A DNA stretch of 21,187 bases, from positions 1-21,187 of the IMG/VR virus record IMGVR_UViG_3300028364_000176, one strand, 5' to 3'. Below the pieces are notes generated by a model that was not told the origin of the DNA, did not search any database, and saw nothing but the letters and a program-made list of their open reading frames with translations. How positions within the stretch are numbered: position 1 is the stretch's first letter; every line of letters starts with the position of its first letter. The position numbers were made by a program, and so were the translations under genes. Source of the stretch: a virus. Positions 1 to 7,380 of this stretch are shown piece by piece.

Positions 1-1
1 G

Positions 2-1021
2 AAGACGATGATAATCGGCGGCATCGCAGCGGGCAGCGTCGAGGTGCTGTCGATTGCGCCGAAAAACGGACGTCCAAATACAAAGTTGCGGATCAACGGC
101 ACACCGACCTCCAATGTGCAAATCGTATTCGCCGGTGCGCAGGCTATTCCGGCAGTCGATGGTCAAACATGGGCGGCGTCTGTCTGGGCGCAGATGACTG
201 CCGGGTCGATGACCAATTTCACAGCAGCTATTTTGGGGATGAAAACTCAAAATGCCGGTGGCGCGACTGTTAACGCTTCAAACACGGCGTTTACCGGGAC
301 CGTCGGAGACAACGTGCGGCGATCCCATGTATCCACGATTTCGGGGGGCACCATCGCCTTTGCACGCTCCCAGGTGCAGTTTTCTTGGACTTCCGGCGCG
401 GTGGATATCACCGTGGATATCTCAGCGCAGCAATTCGAGCGGGCAGGCGCGGCGACTGCTGTGCAGATTGTCGGTGCAGATGGCTTTGACGTGTCAGAGG
501 CTGGCGTGCGCCCGGTGCACCAGCTCGTCTATGACGGCGTAGACGACTTTATGGACCTCGCGACGGCATGGACGAGCGGCGCGGCGTACACGCTCGCGGC
601 GGCGCATAACCTCAACGACTCGACAACTTTTAACCGCTCGGTGGGGACGAGCTTCGGCAATACCGGCAGCAACGCTGGCCAGTTTTCGCGTGGTAGCAGG
701 ACGCGAATTAACATTCAGACGGACACCAATGATCGGCGGTCTGTCGAAACGGCCTCCGTTTTGGGGCGTGTGGTAGATTTCGCACGGATGGTGTCGGGCG
801 GTGAGGCGTTCTACCGCAACGGCGTTCTTTCGACCGTATTCCCGGCAAGCGACGGATATCCTGAGCCGGTATTCAACACACTCGGGCGGTCTGGGTCTGG
901 CTATGCGACAGGCAGCATATCCGCTGTGCTGGCTGTGACGGATGGCGACACGCCGCTTGAGGACGCAGAGCGGCAGATGATCCAAAAGTACTTGGAAAAT
1001 AAGCGAGGGACAGTCGCATGA
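2..1021 (+). CDS. Tail fibre-like protein with carbohydrate-binding and LamG-like domains (5' end outside window)
   Basis: The reading frame is open from the left edge, so this is probably the C-terminal part of a longer protein; an ATG at 8 exists but has no visible ribosome binding site. Counting from that ATG, residues about 40-150 look like a beta-sandwich carbohydrate-binding module (pattern W-x-A-S-V-W-A then alternating strands). Residues about 165-325 resemble a concanavalin A/LamG fold (YDGVDDFMDL, then YTLAAAHNLND, later a YRNG turn). This pairing is common at the tips of phage tail fibres and suggests a role in binding host surface glycans. It ends in an ATGA overlap with the next gene. 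One sampled line is lower in GC than the packaging genes, as often seen for receptor-binding genes. The fold calls come from pattern recognition, not a search; a tail spike or capsid-associated lectin is possible. Confidence 0.6.
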   Translation, partial: KTMIIGGIAAGSVEVLSIAPKNGRPNTKLRINGTPTSNVQIVFAGAQAIPAVDGQTWAASVWAQMTAGSMTNFTAAILGMKTQNAGGATVNASNTAFTGTVGDNVRRSHVSTISGGTIAFARSQVQFSWTSGAVDITVDISAQQFERAGAATAVQIVGADGFDVSEAGVRPVHQLVYDGVDDFMDLATAWTSGAAYTLAAAHNLNDSTTFNRSVGTSFGNTGSNAGQFSRGSRTRINIQTDTNDRRSVETASVLGRVVDFARMVSGGEAFYRNGVLSTVFPASDGYPEPVFNTLGRSGSGYATGSISAVLAVTDGDTPLEDAERQMIQKYLENKRGTVA

Positions 1022-1419
1022 GTCGGATACTTCTGATTTGCCCTGAGGCGCATGTGGGCGATGCAAACCAACTGGCGATGGCGCTGGGCGACAGCGTTGC
1101 ATCGTGGCAGCACACGTTTGGTGCTGCGAGCAGGCCGGACGCCGACGGAGCGCTCTATTCGGTGGCGTCCTGGGATGCTGACGACGCATGGCTGGTTGCG
1201 GTGCAGAGCGTGCCGGAGCGTCCGGGCTGGGACGTTGAGCCATACGAGATCAACATGGCCGCAGCTGCTCGTGCTCAGGCGCTGGTGGTGCTTTACGATC
1301 CTGAGTCTGACGGCCCGGTACCGCAAGCAAGCGCCGGCGCGATCCTGATCCTGCCGGGCGATCCGATGGCGATGGCTGCGGCGGCGGGGCTGGTGCGGAT
1401 TGTGGAGGCGGCAGAGTAG
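1018..1419 (+). CDS. Small phage protein of unknown function
   Basis: A 133-aa protein whose ATG overlaps the upstream stop (ATGA). The start is supported by GAGGGA at 1005-1010, 7 nt upstream. I do not recognise a family. The sequence alternates hydrophobic strand-like segments (MSRILLICPEA, ALVVLYDP, AGAILILPGD) with Ala-rich helical stretches, which suggests a small alpha/beta protein. It sits directly before the large terminase, where a small terminase subunit is often encoded, but it shows no obvious helix-turn-helix or coiled-coil oligomerisation region, so I do not call it terS. Coupling to the fibre-like gene suggests it belongs with the tail or late operon. Confidence 0.6.
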   Translation: MSRILLICPEAHVGDANQLAMALGDSVASWQHTFGAASRPDADGALYSVASWDADDAWLVAVQSVPERPGWDVEPYEINMAAAARAQALVVLYDPESDGPVPQASAGAILILPGDPMAMAAAAGLVRIVEAAE

Positions 1420-1424
1420 CTGCA

Positions 1425-3026
1425 ATGAACGCCATGTCCCACACCATGCTCAAGATCACACCGGATTTCACGCCTCAGAACGAGGCGGAAATGCTGGCGT
1501 GCCTGGCATCGTGGGACTGGCGCATCTATTCGGGCCAGCTTTACAAGATCATGGTCAAGGCCGATGACGGCGAGGGCGATGGGTTTGTCATGCCCTTCCG
1601 GCCAAACATCAATCAGCGCCGGTTCATGCGGGAGCTGCACACGCGCAACGTGATTCTTAAAGCCCGCCAGCTCGGATTTACGACCCTCATCGCCATACTT
1701 TGGCTCGACCACGCACTTTTCAATGCAGATCAGCGCTGCGGTATCATCGCCCACAGCCTCGATGACGCCGAGGTGATCTTTCGGGACAAGGTGAAATTCG
1801 CCTATTACAACCTGCCTGAAAGCGTGCGCGAGTCCTGCCCCTTGTCGCGGGAGACGGCAAAGGAGCTGATCTTTTCCCACAACAACAGCGGCATCCGCGT
1901 TTCGACCTCGATGCGGTCTGGCACCATCCACCGCCTTCACATCTCGGAAATGGGCAAGATCGCTGCAAAATTCCCAGAAAAGGCCAAGGAGATTGTCACC
2001 GGTTCGCTTCCCGCCGTCCCAACGAGCGGCATTGCGATCATCGAAAGCACCGCGGAAGGGCAAGAGGGTGAATTCTACGAGATAGCGACGCGCGCCGAGC
2101 GCGCCAGCCAGTCCAACCGCGATGAAGGCATCACGGAATGGCGATTCCACTTCTTCCCGTGGTGGATGGAGCCGGGGTATTCCCTCGATGAGCTTGAGAC
2201 CGCCAGCGTCGTCGTCACACCGGAAATGCACCAGTATTTCGACACGATCGAGAGCGAGGGCGCGACGAGGCTGCGCCCGGGTCAGCGCGCTTGGTACATG
2301 GCCAAGCTGGAAAACGAATTCTCGGGCGACCACGAAAAGATGTGGCGGGAAATGCCGTCCAGCCCGGAAGAATGCTGGCGCCGGTCGATCGAAGGGAAGT
2401 TCTTCACCAAGCAGCTCGCCGCCGCGCGCGCATCAGGGCGCATTACCCAGATCCCTCACGTCTCAAGCGTCTTGGTCAACACGTTCTGGGACATTGGCGC
2501 GGGCGATGGAAGCGGTGTCTGGTGCATGCAGCACATCGGCCCGCAAGAGCGGTTCCTGCGGTATTTTGAGGGATGGGGCGAAGGCTATGCCCATTACGTC
2601 AAGCTATTGCGGGAAACAGGGTGGCTATTCGGGCTCCATTTCCTGCCGCACGACGCCTCGCATGTGCGCCAGCTTGGCGACCGCGTAGGCGCACCCATCG
2701 ACTTCCTGCGCGACCTGGCCCCCGACTGGCGGTTCCACATCGTCCCGCGCGTCGACACCATCCAGCACGGTATCCAGATGACGCGAGAGGCTTTCAGCCG
2801 GGCGCTGTTCGATGAGGTGGGCTGCAAGGCCGGGCTCGACCACATGGAACTCTACGGCAAGAAATGGAACGCGCGCCTTGGTGTCTGGTCGCATGAGCCT
2901 GAAAAGCTCGCCGGTCACTCCGAAGCCGCCGATTCCTTCAGGCAATGGGCGCAGGGCTATGACCCCCGCCTGATCAAAGGACAGCGCCGACCGTCACGGC
3001 GCCTTAAAGGGGGAATGGCAGCGTGA
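1425..3026 (+). CDS. terL: Terminase large subunit (packaging ATPase/nuclease)
   Basis: This 533-aa protein has the two-domain layout of phage large terminases, which pump DNA into the prohead and cut it. The ATPase domain has a terminase-type Walker A at about residues 79-87 (KARQLGFTT), a Walker B-like LHISEMG at 171-177 with Glu175 as probable catalytic carboxylate, and a coupling motif ESTAEG at 207-212. The linker MPSSPEECW (310-318) matches the usual PSxPEE signature before the nuclease domain. In the nuclease part, Asp356 (FWDIGAGDG) and Asp410 (LPHDASH) are candidate metal ligands. The ATG at 1425 has a distant GGAGG at 1404-1408; ATG 1434 is an alternative start. The 3' end overlaps the next gene by 4 bp (GTGA). 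Length and motifs are normal for the family; it works with the portal encoded two genes downstream. Confidence 0.93.
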   Translation: MNAMSHTMLKITPDFTPQNEAEMLACLASWDWRIYSGQLYKIMVKADDGEGDGFVMPFRPNINQRRFMRELHTRNVILKARQLGFTTLIAILWLDHALFNADQRCGIIAHSLDDAEVIFRDKVKFAYYNLPESVRESCPLSRETAKELIFSHNNSGIRVSTSMRSGTIHRLHISEMGKIAAKFPEKAKEIVTGSLPAVPTSGIAIIESTAEGQEGEFYEIATRAERASQSNRDEGITEWRFHFFPWWMEPGYSLDELETASVVVTPEMHQYFDTIESEGATRLRPGQRAWYMAKLENEFSGDHEKMWREMPSSPEECWRRSIEGKFFTKQLAAARASGRITQIPHVSSVLVNTFWDIGAGDGSGVWCMQHIGPQERFLRYFEGWGEGYAHYVKLLRETGWLFGLHFLPHDASHVRQLGDRVGAPIDFLRDLAPDWRFHIVPRVDTIQHGIQMTREAFSRALFDEVGCKAGLDHMELYGKKWNARLGVWSHEPEKLAGHSEAADSFRQWAQGYDPRLIKGQRRPSRRLKGGMAA

Positions 3027-3277
3027 ATTATGTGATCAAAGATGTGAACCGAGAGGCCCTTGTTGAGAAGGTCGAGGCGCTCATCGTTGAACGCGAGCAA
3101 GGAGAAGGCACCGTAATCTATGCTTTGGACCTGTCGCAAATAAGCGGAGATTCCGAAGCCGTTCTGCGATGGGCATCGACCAAAGGGAATGCGACGCGGC
3201 GCACGGCGGCAGAAGAGCTTGTGAAACACAACGCAAAAGAAATCGGGGAGTGGTTCGGTGAATGTGCAGCAAAATGA
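3023..3277 (+). CDS. Small phage protein of unknown function between terminase and portal genes
   Basis: An 84-aa protein that starts at a GTG overlapping the terminase stop (GTGA), with a Shine-Dalgarno-like AAGGGGGAA at 3007-3015. The sequence is charged and predicted mostly helical, with no signal peptide, membrane segment or motif I recognise. Its last 20 bases overlap the next gene. Tight coupling on both sides is good evidence that it is translated. Its place between terL and portal suggests a packaging or head accessory role, but that is inference from position only. Confidence 0.65.
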   Translation: MNYVIKDVNREALVEKVEALIVEREQGEGTVIYALDLSQISGDSEAVLRWASTKGNATRRTAAEELVKHNAKEIGEWFGECAAK

Positions 3278-3758
3278 GCAGACGCACGAGAGCGACGGCA
3301 CCGAACACTACCGGCCGGCGATTGATCTGACCGTCTATCACAAGGTCTTTCGGCGCAGCGACGTGCTGATCTACTGCACATGGTTGCGCCATGGCGGCCA
3401 GTGGGAGCCGTGCCTCGTGCTGGTCCCCAAGAACGTCATGCTGATGGCCGAAAGGGTGATCCCCTGCATCGTCCCCATGAGCCGCGCGCATGTCTGGGAC
3501 GAGAGGACCGGCGATCTTCAGGAGTGCCTGATCAATGCCGGCATCTTCTGCGCGAACCTCGGGTTCAATCCGTTCAATCCGAAGAACCCCCTCAAGATCA
3601 TTGGCATCATCCGCGACCTGCTGGGCGATCTGCTGACCATCCCACCGCGCCAGTTCGTTGATGCGCCGATGCGTGTCGCGGCTGAGATGGAGGTGGTCGA
3701 CAACACAACCGGCAGCGTGCGCGAGATGGAAGTGAGGGACGATCATGGCGTCGTATGA
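3258..3758 (+). CDS. Conserved-looking phage protein of unknown function, portal-proximal
   Basis: A 166-aa protein from a GTG at 3258 with GGGGAG at 3245-3250, 7 nt upstream. The start lies inside the previous gene and the 3' end overlaps the portal gene by 14 bp, so three genes are translationally chained. The N-terminus is polar. The centre has strand-like segments (DVLIYCTWLRHGG, PCLVLVPKNVML, VIPCIVPMSRAHVW), then an Asn/Pro-rich turn (NPFNPKNP) and a hydrophobic amphipathic helix (IIGIIRDLLGDLL) before IPPRQF. I do not recognise the family. It could be a small virion or packaging accessory protein; nothing shows an enzyme activity. Confidence 0.65.
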   Translation: MNVQQNEQTHESDGTEHYRPAIDLTVYHKVFRRSDVLIYCTWLRHGGQWEPCLVLVPKNVMLMAERVIPCIVPMSRAHVWDERTGDLQECLINAGIFCANLGFNPFNPKNPLKIIGIIRDLLGDLLTIPPRQFVDAPMRVAAEMEVVDNTTGSVREMEVRDDHGVV

Positions 3759-6030
3759 AACCCCCAGCCCGATCCGATCCGAGTTCAAGAACAGCGAACC
3801 GGCCGATCGCTACGGCGATCCCAACCGCTACCTGTTCGGCGGCGACCTGAAGAAAGTCGAGGAGAGCCCGCTGGACGGCGAGCGCGCAACGGTTTTGCAC
3901 GGCAAGCTGATCAGCCACTACCTGCGCGAGCTCGACCGGCAGGCCCCATGGCGTCGCCGCATGGAGCTGGATGAAGACTTCTACGACAGCGAGCAATGGG
4001 ACGCGGAATCCCTGATGGCGCTCAAGGAGCGCGGACAGGAGCCGTTGGTCCTGAACGTCATCGCCCAATCCATCAATTGGATCATCGGCAGCCAGCGCCG
4101 GGCCCGTAGCGACTACAAGATTTTGCCGCGCAGGAAGGAGGCCGCGAAGATCGCCGAGCGCAAGTCGCAACTGATGAAGTATCTCGCCGACACCAACAAG
4201 AGCATGTTCAGCTATTCCGAAGCCTTCGAGGAAATGGTGAAGGCCGGTCTGTCCTTTATGGAAAGCGGTGTGCAGGACGATACGGACGGCGAGCCGATCT
4301 ATGACCGGTGCGAGTCGTGGCGCAACATCATTTGGGACAGCACAGCCCGCGAGCGCGACCTGAGCGACAGCCGGTACATTTTCCGCACCAAATGGGTCGA
4401 TCTGGACACCGCCTGCGCCCTCTTTCCCAAGCGCAAGACACAGATCAACCTTTCGGCTTCCAGCACCTATGAGATGGGCGGAAGCGTTGACCGATTCGGC
4501 GATGATCCCATGGATTCGGCGGAACACGACACGATCGACGGCAGCTATTCCAGCATTGAGCACCCTACCAGCGTGCGAGAGCGCGTTCGCCTGATCGAGG
4601 CATGGTTCAAGGTGCCCGAGCAAGAGAACGTCATGGCAGGCGGCGACTTTGCCGGGGAGCTCTACGACGAGCGCAGCCCCGGCCACCGCCAGCAGATCGA
4701 GACCGGACAAGCAGAGGTGCGCAAGCGCCTGACCTACCGCATGTACGTCATGGTTATGACCACGAAGCACGTCCTTTGGATGTCGAAGTCACCATACCGG
4801 CACAACAGATACCCGTTCACGCCCATGTGGTGTTACCGGAAATCGGCCACAGGCGAGCCTTACGGCGTGGTGCGAAACATGGTCGATGCGCAAAAGGACA
4901 TCAACAAGCGCTTCTCGAAGGCATTGGCCATCCTGAGCAGCAACAAGACCATCATGGACGCTGGCGCAGTCGATGACCTGGAGGAATTTGAAGAAGAGGT
5001 GGCGCGGCCAAACGCGATCATCGTCAAGAATAAAGGCTATGACCTCAAGATCGACGCGGATCGCGAGCTTTCTGGCGCGCACTTGAGCGTGATGCAGATG
5101 TCGATGCAGATGATCCAGACCCTTTCCGGCGTCACAGACGAGGCCATGGGGCGAACGACCAATGCCGTCTCCGGCCGCGCGATCATGGCCCGCCAGGAAC
5201 AAGGGGCGGTATCCACCGCCAAGCCCTTCGACGCCCTGCGCGCGTGCAAGCAATATCACGGCGAAAAACAGCTTTCCCTCATTGAACAGTTTATGACCGA
5301 GGAAAAGCAATTCCGCATCACCAACAGCCGCGGGCAGCCCGATTACGTCCTGATCAATGACGGCATGCCCGAGAACGACATCAGCCTGACCAAGGCCGAC
5401 TACATCATCAGCGAAGACAACTGGAACGCCTCGCTGCGCCAAGCACAGGTTTCCGAGCTGATGGAGATGATGACGCAGCTCGCGCCCGTCGCGCCGCAAA
5501 TCGTCATGGTTCTTCTCGATCTGGTGGTCGAGACGATGGACATTCCCAGCCGCGAGGAAATCGTCAAGCGCATCCGCAACATCACGGGCATGGAGGATCC
5601 CGACGCTGACCCGTCAGTCCCAGACCCCGAGCGTGAGGCGCGCGAGCAGCAAAAAGAGGCGCAAGCCCAGATGCAGCAGCGCATGGAGGTCGCCCAGATC
5701 GCGAAGGCCGAAGGTGAGGCGGCAAAGGCTATGGCCGTAGCCGAGAAGGAAGCGGCCAACGCGGCAAAGCTCCTTCAATCCCTGCCCGGCGCCGACATCG
5801 AACAAAAGCGGGCGGCGCTTGAACTGGCCCTGATGCTTCTATCCAGCCCGCCGCAGGCCACCAGCACGGCAGACGTGATCCAGGAAGGGGCCGAGGGCAA
5901 GGCGATGCAAGGCATGGCCGCCCTGAAAGGTGGGGGAGAGCCTCCGCCCATGAGCCCCGAACAGGACGCCGCCATGATGGCCGAACAAGAAGCGATGATG
6001 GCCGAAGAAGCAGCACCTACCACCCTCTAA
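3745..6030 (+). CDS. Portal protein, P22 type
   Basis: This 761-aa protein is close to the length of P22 gp1 and has the features of that portal family, the dodecameric ring at one head vertex through which DNA enters and leaves. Seen in the sequence: the N-terminal motif FYDSEQWDAE, then PLVLNVIAQSINWIIGSQRRARSD (an N-R-I-like helix followed by the GNQR/GSQR turn, residues about 95-118), a central DAQKDINKRFSKAL helix, and SGRAIMARQEQG (about residues 477-488), a signature stretch of this family. From about residue 620 the protein is Gln/Ala/Glu-rich and strongly helical, like the C-terminal barrel of P22 portal, ending in a Met/Glu/Ala tail. The start ATG has GAGGGA at 3734-3739, 5 nt upstream. 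It follows the terminase block and precedes the scaffold gene, the classic order. Confidence 0.9.
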   Translation: MASYETPSPIRSEFKNSEPADRYGDPNRYLFGGDLKKVEESPLDGERATVLHGKLISHYLRELDRQAPWRRRMELDEDFYDSEQWDAESLMALKERGQEPLVLNVIAQSINWIIGSQRRARSDYKILPRRKEAAKIAERKSQLMKYLADTNKSMFSYSEAFEEMVKAGLSFMESGVQDDTDGEPIYDRCESWRNIIWDSTARERDLSDSRYIFRTKWVDLDTACALFPKRKTQINLSASSTYEMGGSVDRFGDDPMDSAEHDTIDGSYSSIEHPTSVRERVRLIEAWFKVPEQENVMAGGDFAGELYDERSPGHRQQIETGQAEVRKRLTYRMYVMVMTTKHVLWMSKSPYRHNRYPFTPMWCYRKSATGEPYGVVRNMVDAQKDINKRFSKALAILSSNKTIMDAGAVDDLEEFEEEVARPNAIIVKNKGYDLKIDADRELSGAHLSVMQMSMQMIQTLSGVTDEAMGRTTNAVSGRAIMARQEQGAVSTAKPFDALRACKQYHGEKQLSLIEQFMTEEKQFRITNSRGQPDYVLINDGMPENDISLTKADYIISEDNWNASLRQAQVSELMEMMTQLAPVAPQIVMVLLDLVVETMDIPSREEIVKRIRNITGMEDPDADPSVPDPEREAREQQKEAQAQMQQRMEVAQIAKAEGEAAKAMAVAEKEAANAAKLLQSLPGADIEQKRAALELALMLLSSPPQATSTADVIQEGAEGKAMQGMAALKGGGEPPPMSPEQDAAMMAEQEAMMAEEAAPTTL

Positions 6031-6039
6031 ACCCAACCA

Positions 6040-6063
6040 CATGATGAAGGAAATTTGATCATG
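6040..6063 (+). promoter_or_regulatory. Hairpin presenting the scaffold gene Shine-Dalgarno in its loop; candidate CsrA target
   Basis: CATGAT at 6040-6045 is a perfect inverted match to ATCATG at 6058-6063, giving a 6-bp stem with a 12-nt loop that contains AAGGA (6047-6051), the ribosome binding site. The second arm includes the start codon ATG 6061-6063. AAGGA fits the ANGGA core bound by CsrA proteins, and a csrA-like gene lies one gene downstream. The pairing is directly visible; regulation is inference, and a 6-bp AU-rich stem can arise by chance. Confidence 0.4.
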
Positions 6064-7053
6064 CCGAACGATATCGACAAAGACGAACTGGACGATCGCG
6101 AAGAAGCCCTGTTGCCCGTGCTGACCGATGATGATGAGCAACAAACCGATGAGGATCAGGGCGATGATGAGCAGGATTCCGCAGGCGACGATTACGACAT
6201 CCGCGACGAGATGTCTGCTGATGATCTGGCGCATGTTATGGCCCTGCTCACCGACGAAGAACGAGCGGCGCTTGAAGATGATGATGGAGACGACGACCTG
6301 GAAGACGCCGCAGCCGCCCCGGAGGCTGATCCGACCGGTTCCGGTACCGCGCCGGATGCGGCCGACATGGCGACCAAGCCTGCCGCGCAGTTTGATCTGA
6401 CGGAAGAAGAACTGGCCGAGATCGACAATCAGGCCAAAGCTGCACGCCAGCAGGCAAGGGATAAGTGGCGCGACGGCGATCTGAGCGACGATGAGCTGGA
6501 TGCCGAAATGGAGGCGGCAGGAACCCTGCGCGAAAAAGCGCTTCAGGACGCCATGGCCTTCAAGCAGGAACAGGTCGATAACGAAGCCTTTGAAACGCGC
6601 CAAGCTGATTTTGTTGAAGTGGCGCGGGCATATCTGACCACCGATTACCCCGAGCTTGCGTCGAAGGAGCATATTCTCAAGTTCGACGCGCATGTTCGTC
6701 AAGTCACAGCCTCGCCTAGTTACGCCGCGTTCAGCCATAGGCAGATGCTTGAGGCCGCTCACCGGCTTTACATCACCGAATGCGAGAACTTGGAGCTGAA
6801 AGCGCCCCCCATCAAGGGGAAGGCCAAACCCACCCCGGCCCCCACCCCGGCAAAGCCTGCGCTGCGGAGCAAGCCTGAAATCGTGCCGACGCTGGCGCGG
6901 GTGCCGGCCGCCGCAGCCAATACGGCATCCGATGGGCGGTTCGGAACGCTGCAAGCCCGCATGGATGCTGCGACTTCACCCTATGAGCTCGAAGCGATCA
7001 TGCGCAGCTTGTCTGCGGAAGAGCGCGAGGCATTTGCTTCGGCTGACGCCTGA
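6061..7053 (+). CDS. Putative head scaffolding protein
   Basis: A 330-aa protein between portal and major capsid genes, where scaffolds are encoded; scaffolds guide capsid assembly and then leave the prohead. The N-terminal 100 residues are extremely acidic (runs of Asp/Glu such as DDDGDDDLED). The middle (about 110-230) is helical with heptad-like spacing. The C-terminal part has a Pro/Lys/Ala linker (KGKAKPTPAPTPAKPA) followed by a short helical end (YELEAIMRSLSAEEREAF), reminiscent of the capsid-binding helix of other scaffolds. I chose ATG 6061 over the in-frame TTG at 6055 because AAGGA at 6047-6051 is 9 nt from the ATG but only 3 nt from the TTG. The function rests on position and composition rather than a family signature. 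Confidence 0.7.
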   Translation: MPNDIDKDELDDREEALLPVLTDDDEQQTDEDQGDDEQDSAGDDYDIRDEMSADDLAHVMALLTDEERAALEDDDGDDDLEDAAAAPEADPTGSGTAPDAADMATKPAAQFDLTEEELAEIDNQAKAARQQARDKWRDGDLSDDELDAEMEAAGTLREKALQDAMAFKQEQVDNEAFETRQADFVEVARAYLTTDYPELASKEHILKFDAHVRQVTASPSYAAFSHRQMLEAAHRLYITECENLELKAPPIKGKAKPTPAPTPAKPALRSKPEIVPTLARVPAAAANTASDGRFGTLQARMDAATSPYELEAIMRSLSAEEREAFASADA

Positions 7054-7064
7054 TCATAAGCCCG

Positions 7065-7093
7065 GCCCGGCCTGGATATAGGCCAGGCCGGGC
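7065..7093 (+). terminator. Strong GC-rich hairpin between scaffold and csrA-like genes
   Basis: GCCCGGCCTGG at 7065-7075 and CCAGGCCGGGC at 7083-7093 form a perfect 11-bp inverted repeat with a 7-nt loop. It begins 11 bp after the scaffold stop codon. No T-run follows (the next bases are GAAATCCC), so it is not a textbook intrinsic terminator. It may be a partial terminator, an mRNA-stabilising end, or a structured leader for the csrA-like gene, which starts 21 nt later. Confidence 0.45.
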
Positions 7094-7114
7094 GAAATCC
7101 CGAAAGAGGAAAAC

Positions 7115-7300
7115 ATGGCGCTGACAATCAGGCTCAAGCCCGGCGAAACCATCGCCTATGGCGACGACGCGACGATCACGGTTCTGGCCAAAAGTCGCGG
7201 GAACCGGGTGTTCCTGCGCATCGACGCGCCGCGCGATCTTGTTGTCAGACGCATGACCGACCCGAACGAAACGCAAGATGTAGATGAATCTTGCCGATAA
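7115..7300 (+). CDS. csrA: CsrA/RsmA-family translational regulator, phage-encoded
   Basis: A 61-aa protein that aligns along most of its length with CsrA, a dimeric RNA-binding protein that binds GGA motifs in mRNA leaders and usually blocks ribosome access. Key matches: GETIAYGDDATITVL (residues 10-24) with E. coli GETLMIGDEVTVTVL, then GNRVFLRIDAPRDLVVRR (29-46) with GNQVRIGVNAPKEVAVHR. Arg46 aligns with E. coli Arg44, the main RNA-contacting residue. Differences: one extra residue near the N-terminus, one in the loop before GN (AKSRGN), and a divergent 15-residue tail in place of the usual EEIYxRI helix. The ATG has AGAGGA at 7105-7110. It lies between scaffold and capsid genes, downstream of a strong hairpin. 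The family call is from direct alignment by eye; its targets are unknown. See the hairpins at 7334-7347 and 6040-6063. Confidence 0.85.
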   Translation: MALTIRLKPGETIAYGDDATITVLAKSRGNRVFLRIDAPRDLVVRRMTDPNETQDVDESCR

Positions 7301-7318
7301 CACACATCATGTGGTAAC

Positions 7319-7373
7319 TTACAGGAAAATGACGGGCATGGATGTCCTCAGTAACCAATTTGGATGCCGAGGA
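7319..7373 (+). promoter_or_regulatory. Capsid gene leader with GGA-bearing hairpin; candidate CsrA operator
   Basis: The 80-nt gap before the capsid gene holds four GGA motifs: 7324-7326 (in TTACAGGA), 7340-7342, 7362-7364, and 7371-7373 inside the Shine-Dalgarno GAGGA. The second sits in GGGCATGGATGTCC (7334-7347), which can fold as a 5-bp stem (one G-U pair) closing a UGGA tetraloop. As I recall it, the CsrA SELEX consensus is RUACARGGAUGU with RGGA in the loop of an ACA/UGU stem; here GCA-UGGA-UGU is close. One hairpin site plus one site at the ribosome binding site is the arrangement of known CsrA-repressed leaders such as glgC. The motifs are visible; binding is inference. Confidence 0.5.
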
Positions 7374-7380
7374 TACAATC

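Noticed and set aside
3607-4770. A 387-codon open frame on the - strand opposite the portal gene
   Set aside because: It is a shadow frame; the portal motifs are on the + strand and no ribosome site or neighbour supports it.
7291-7320. A possible promoter TTGCCG - 18 nt - TAACTT before the capsid gene
   Set aside because: Both boxes are poor matches and the spacer is one base long; I could not separate it from chance.
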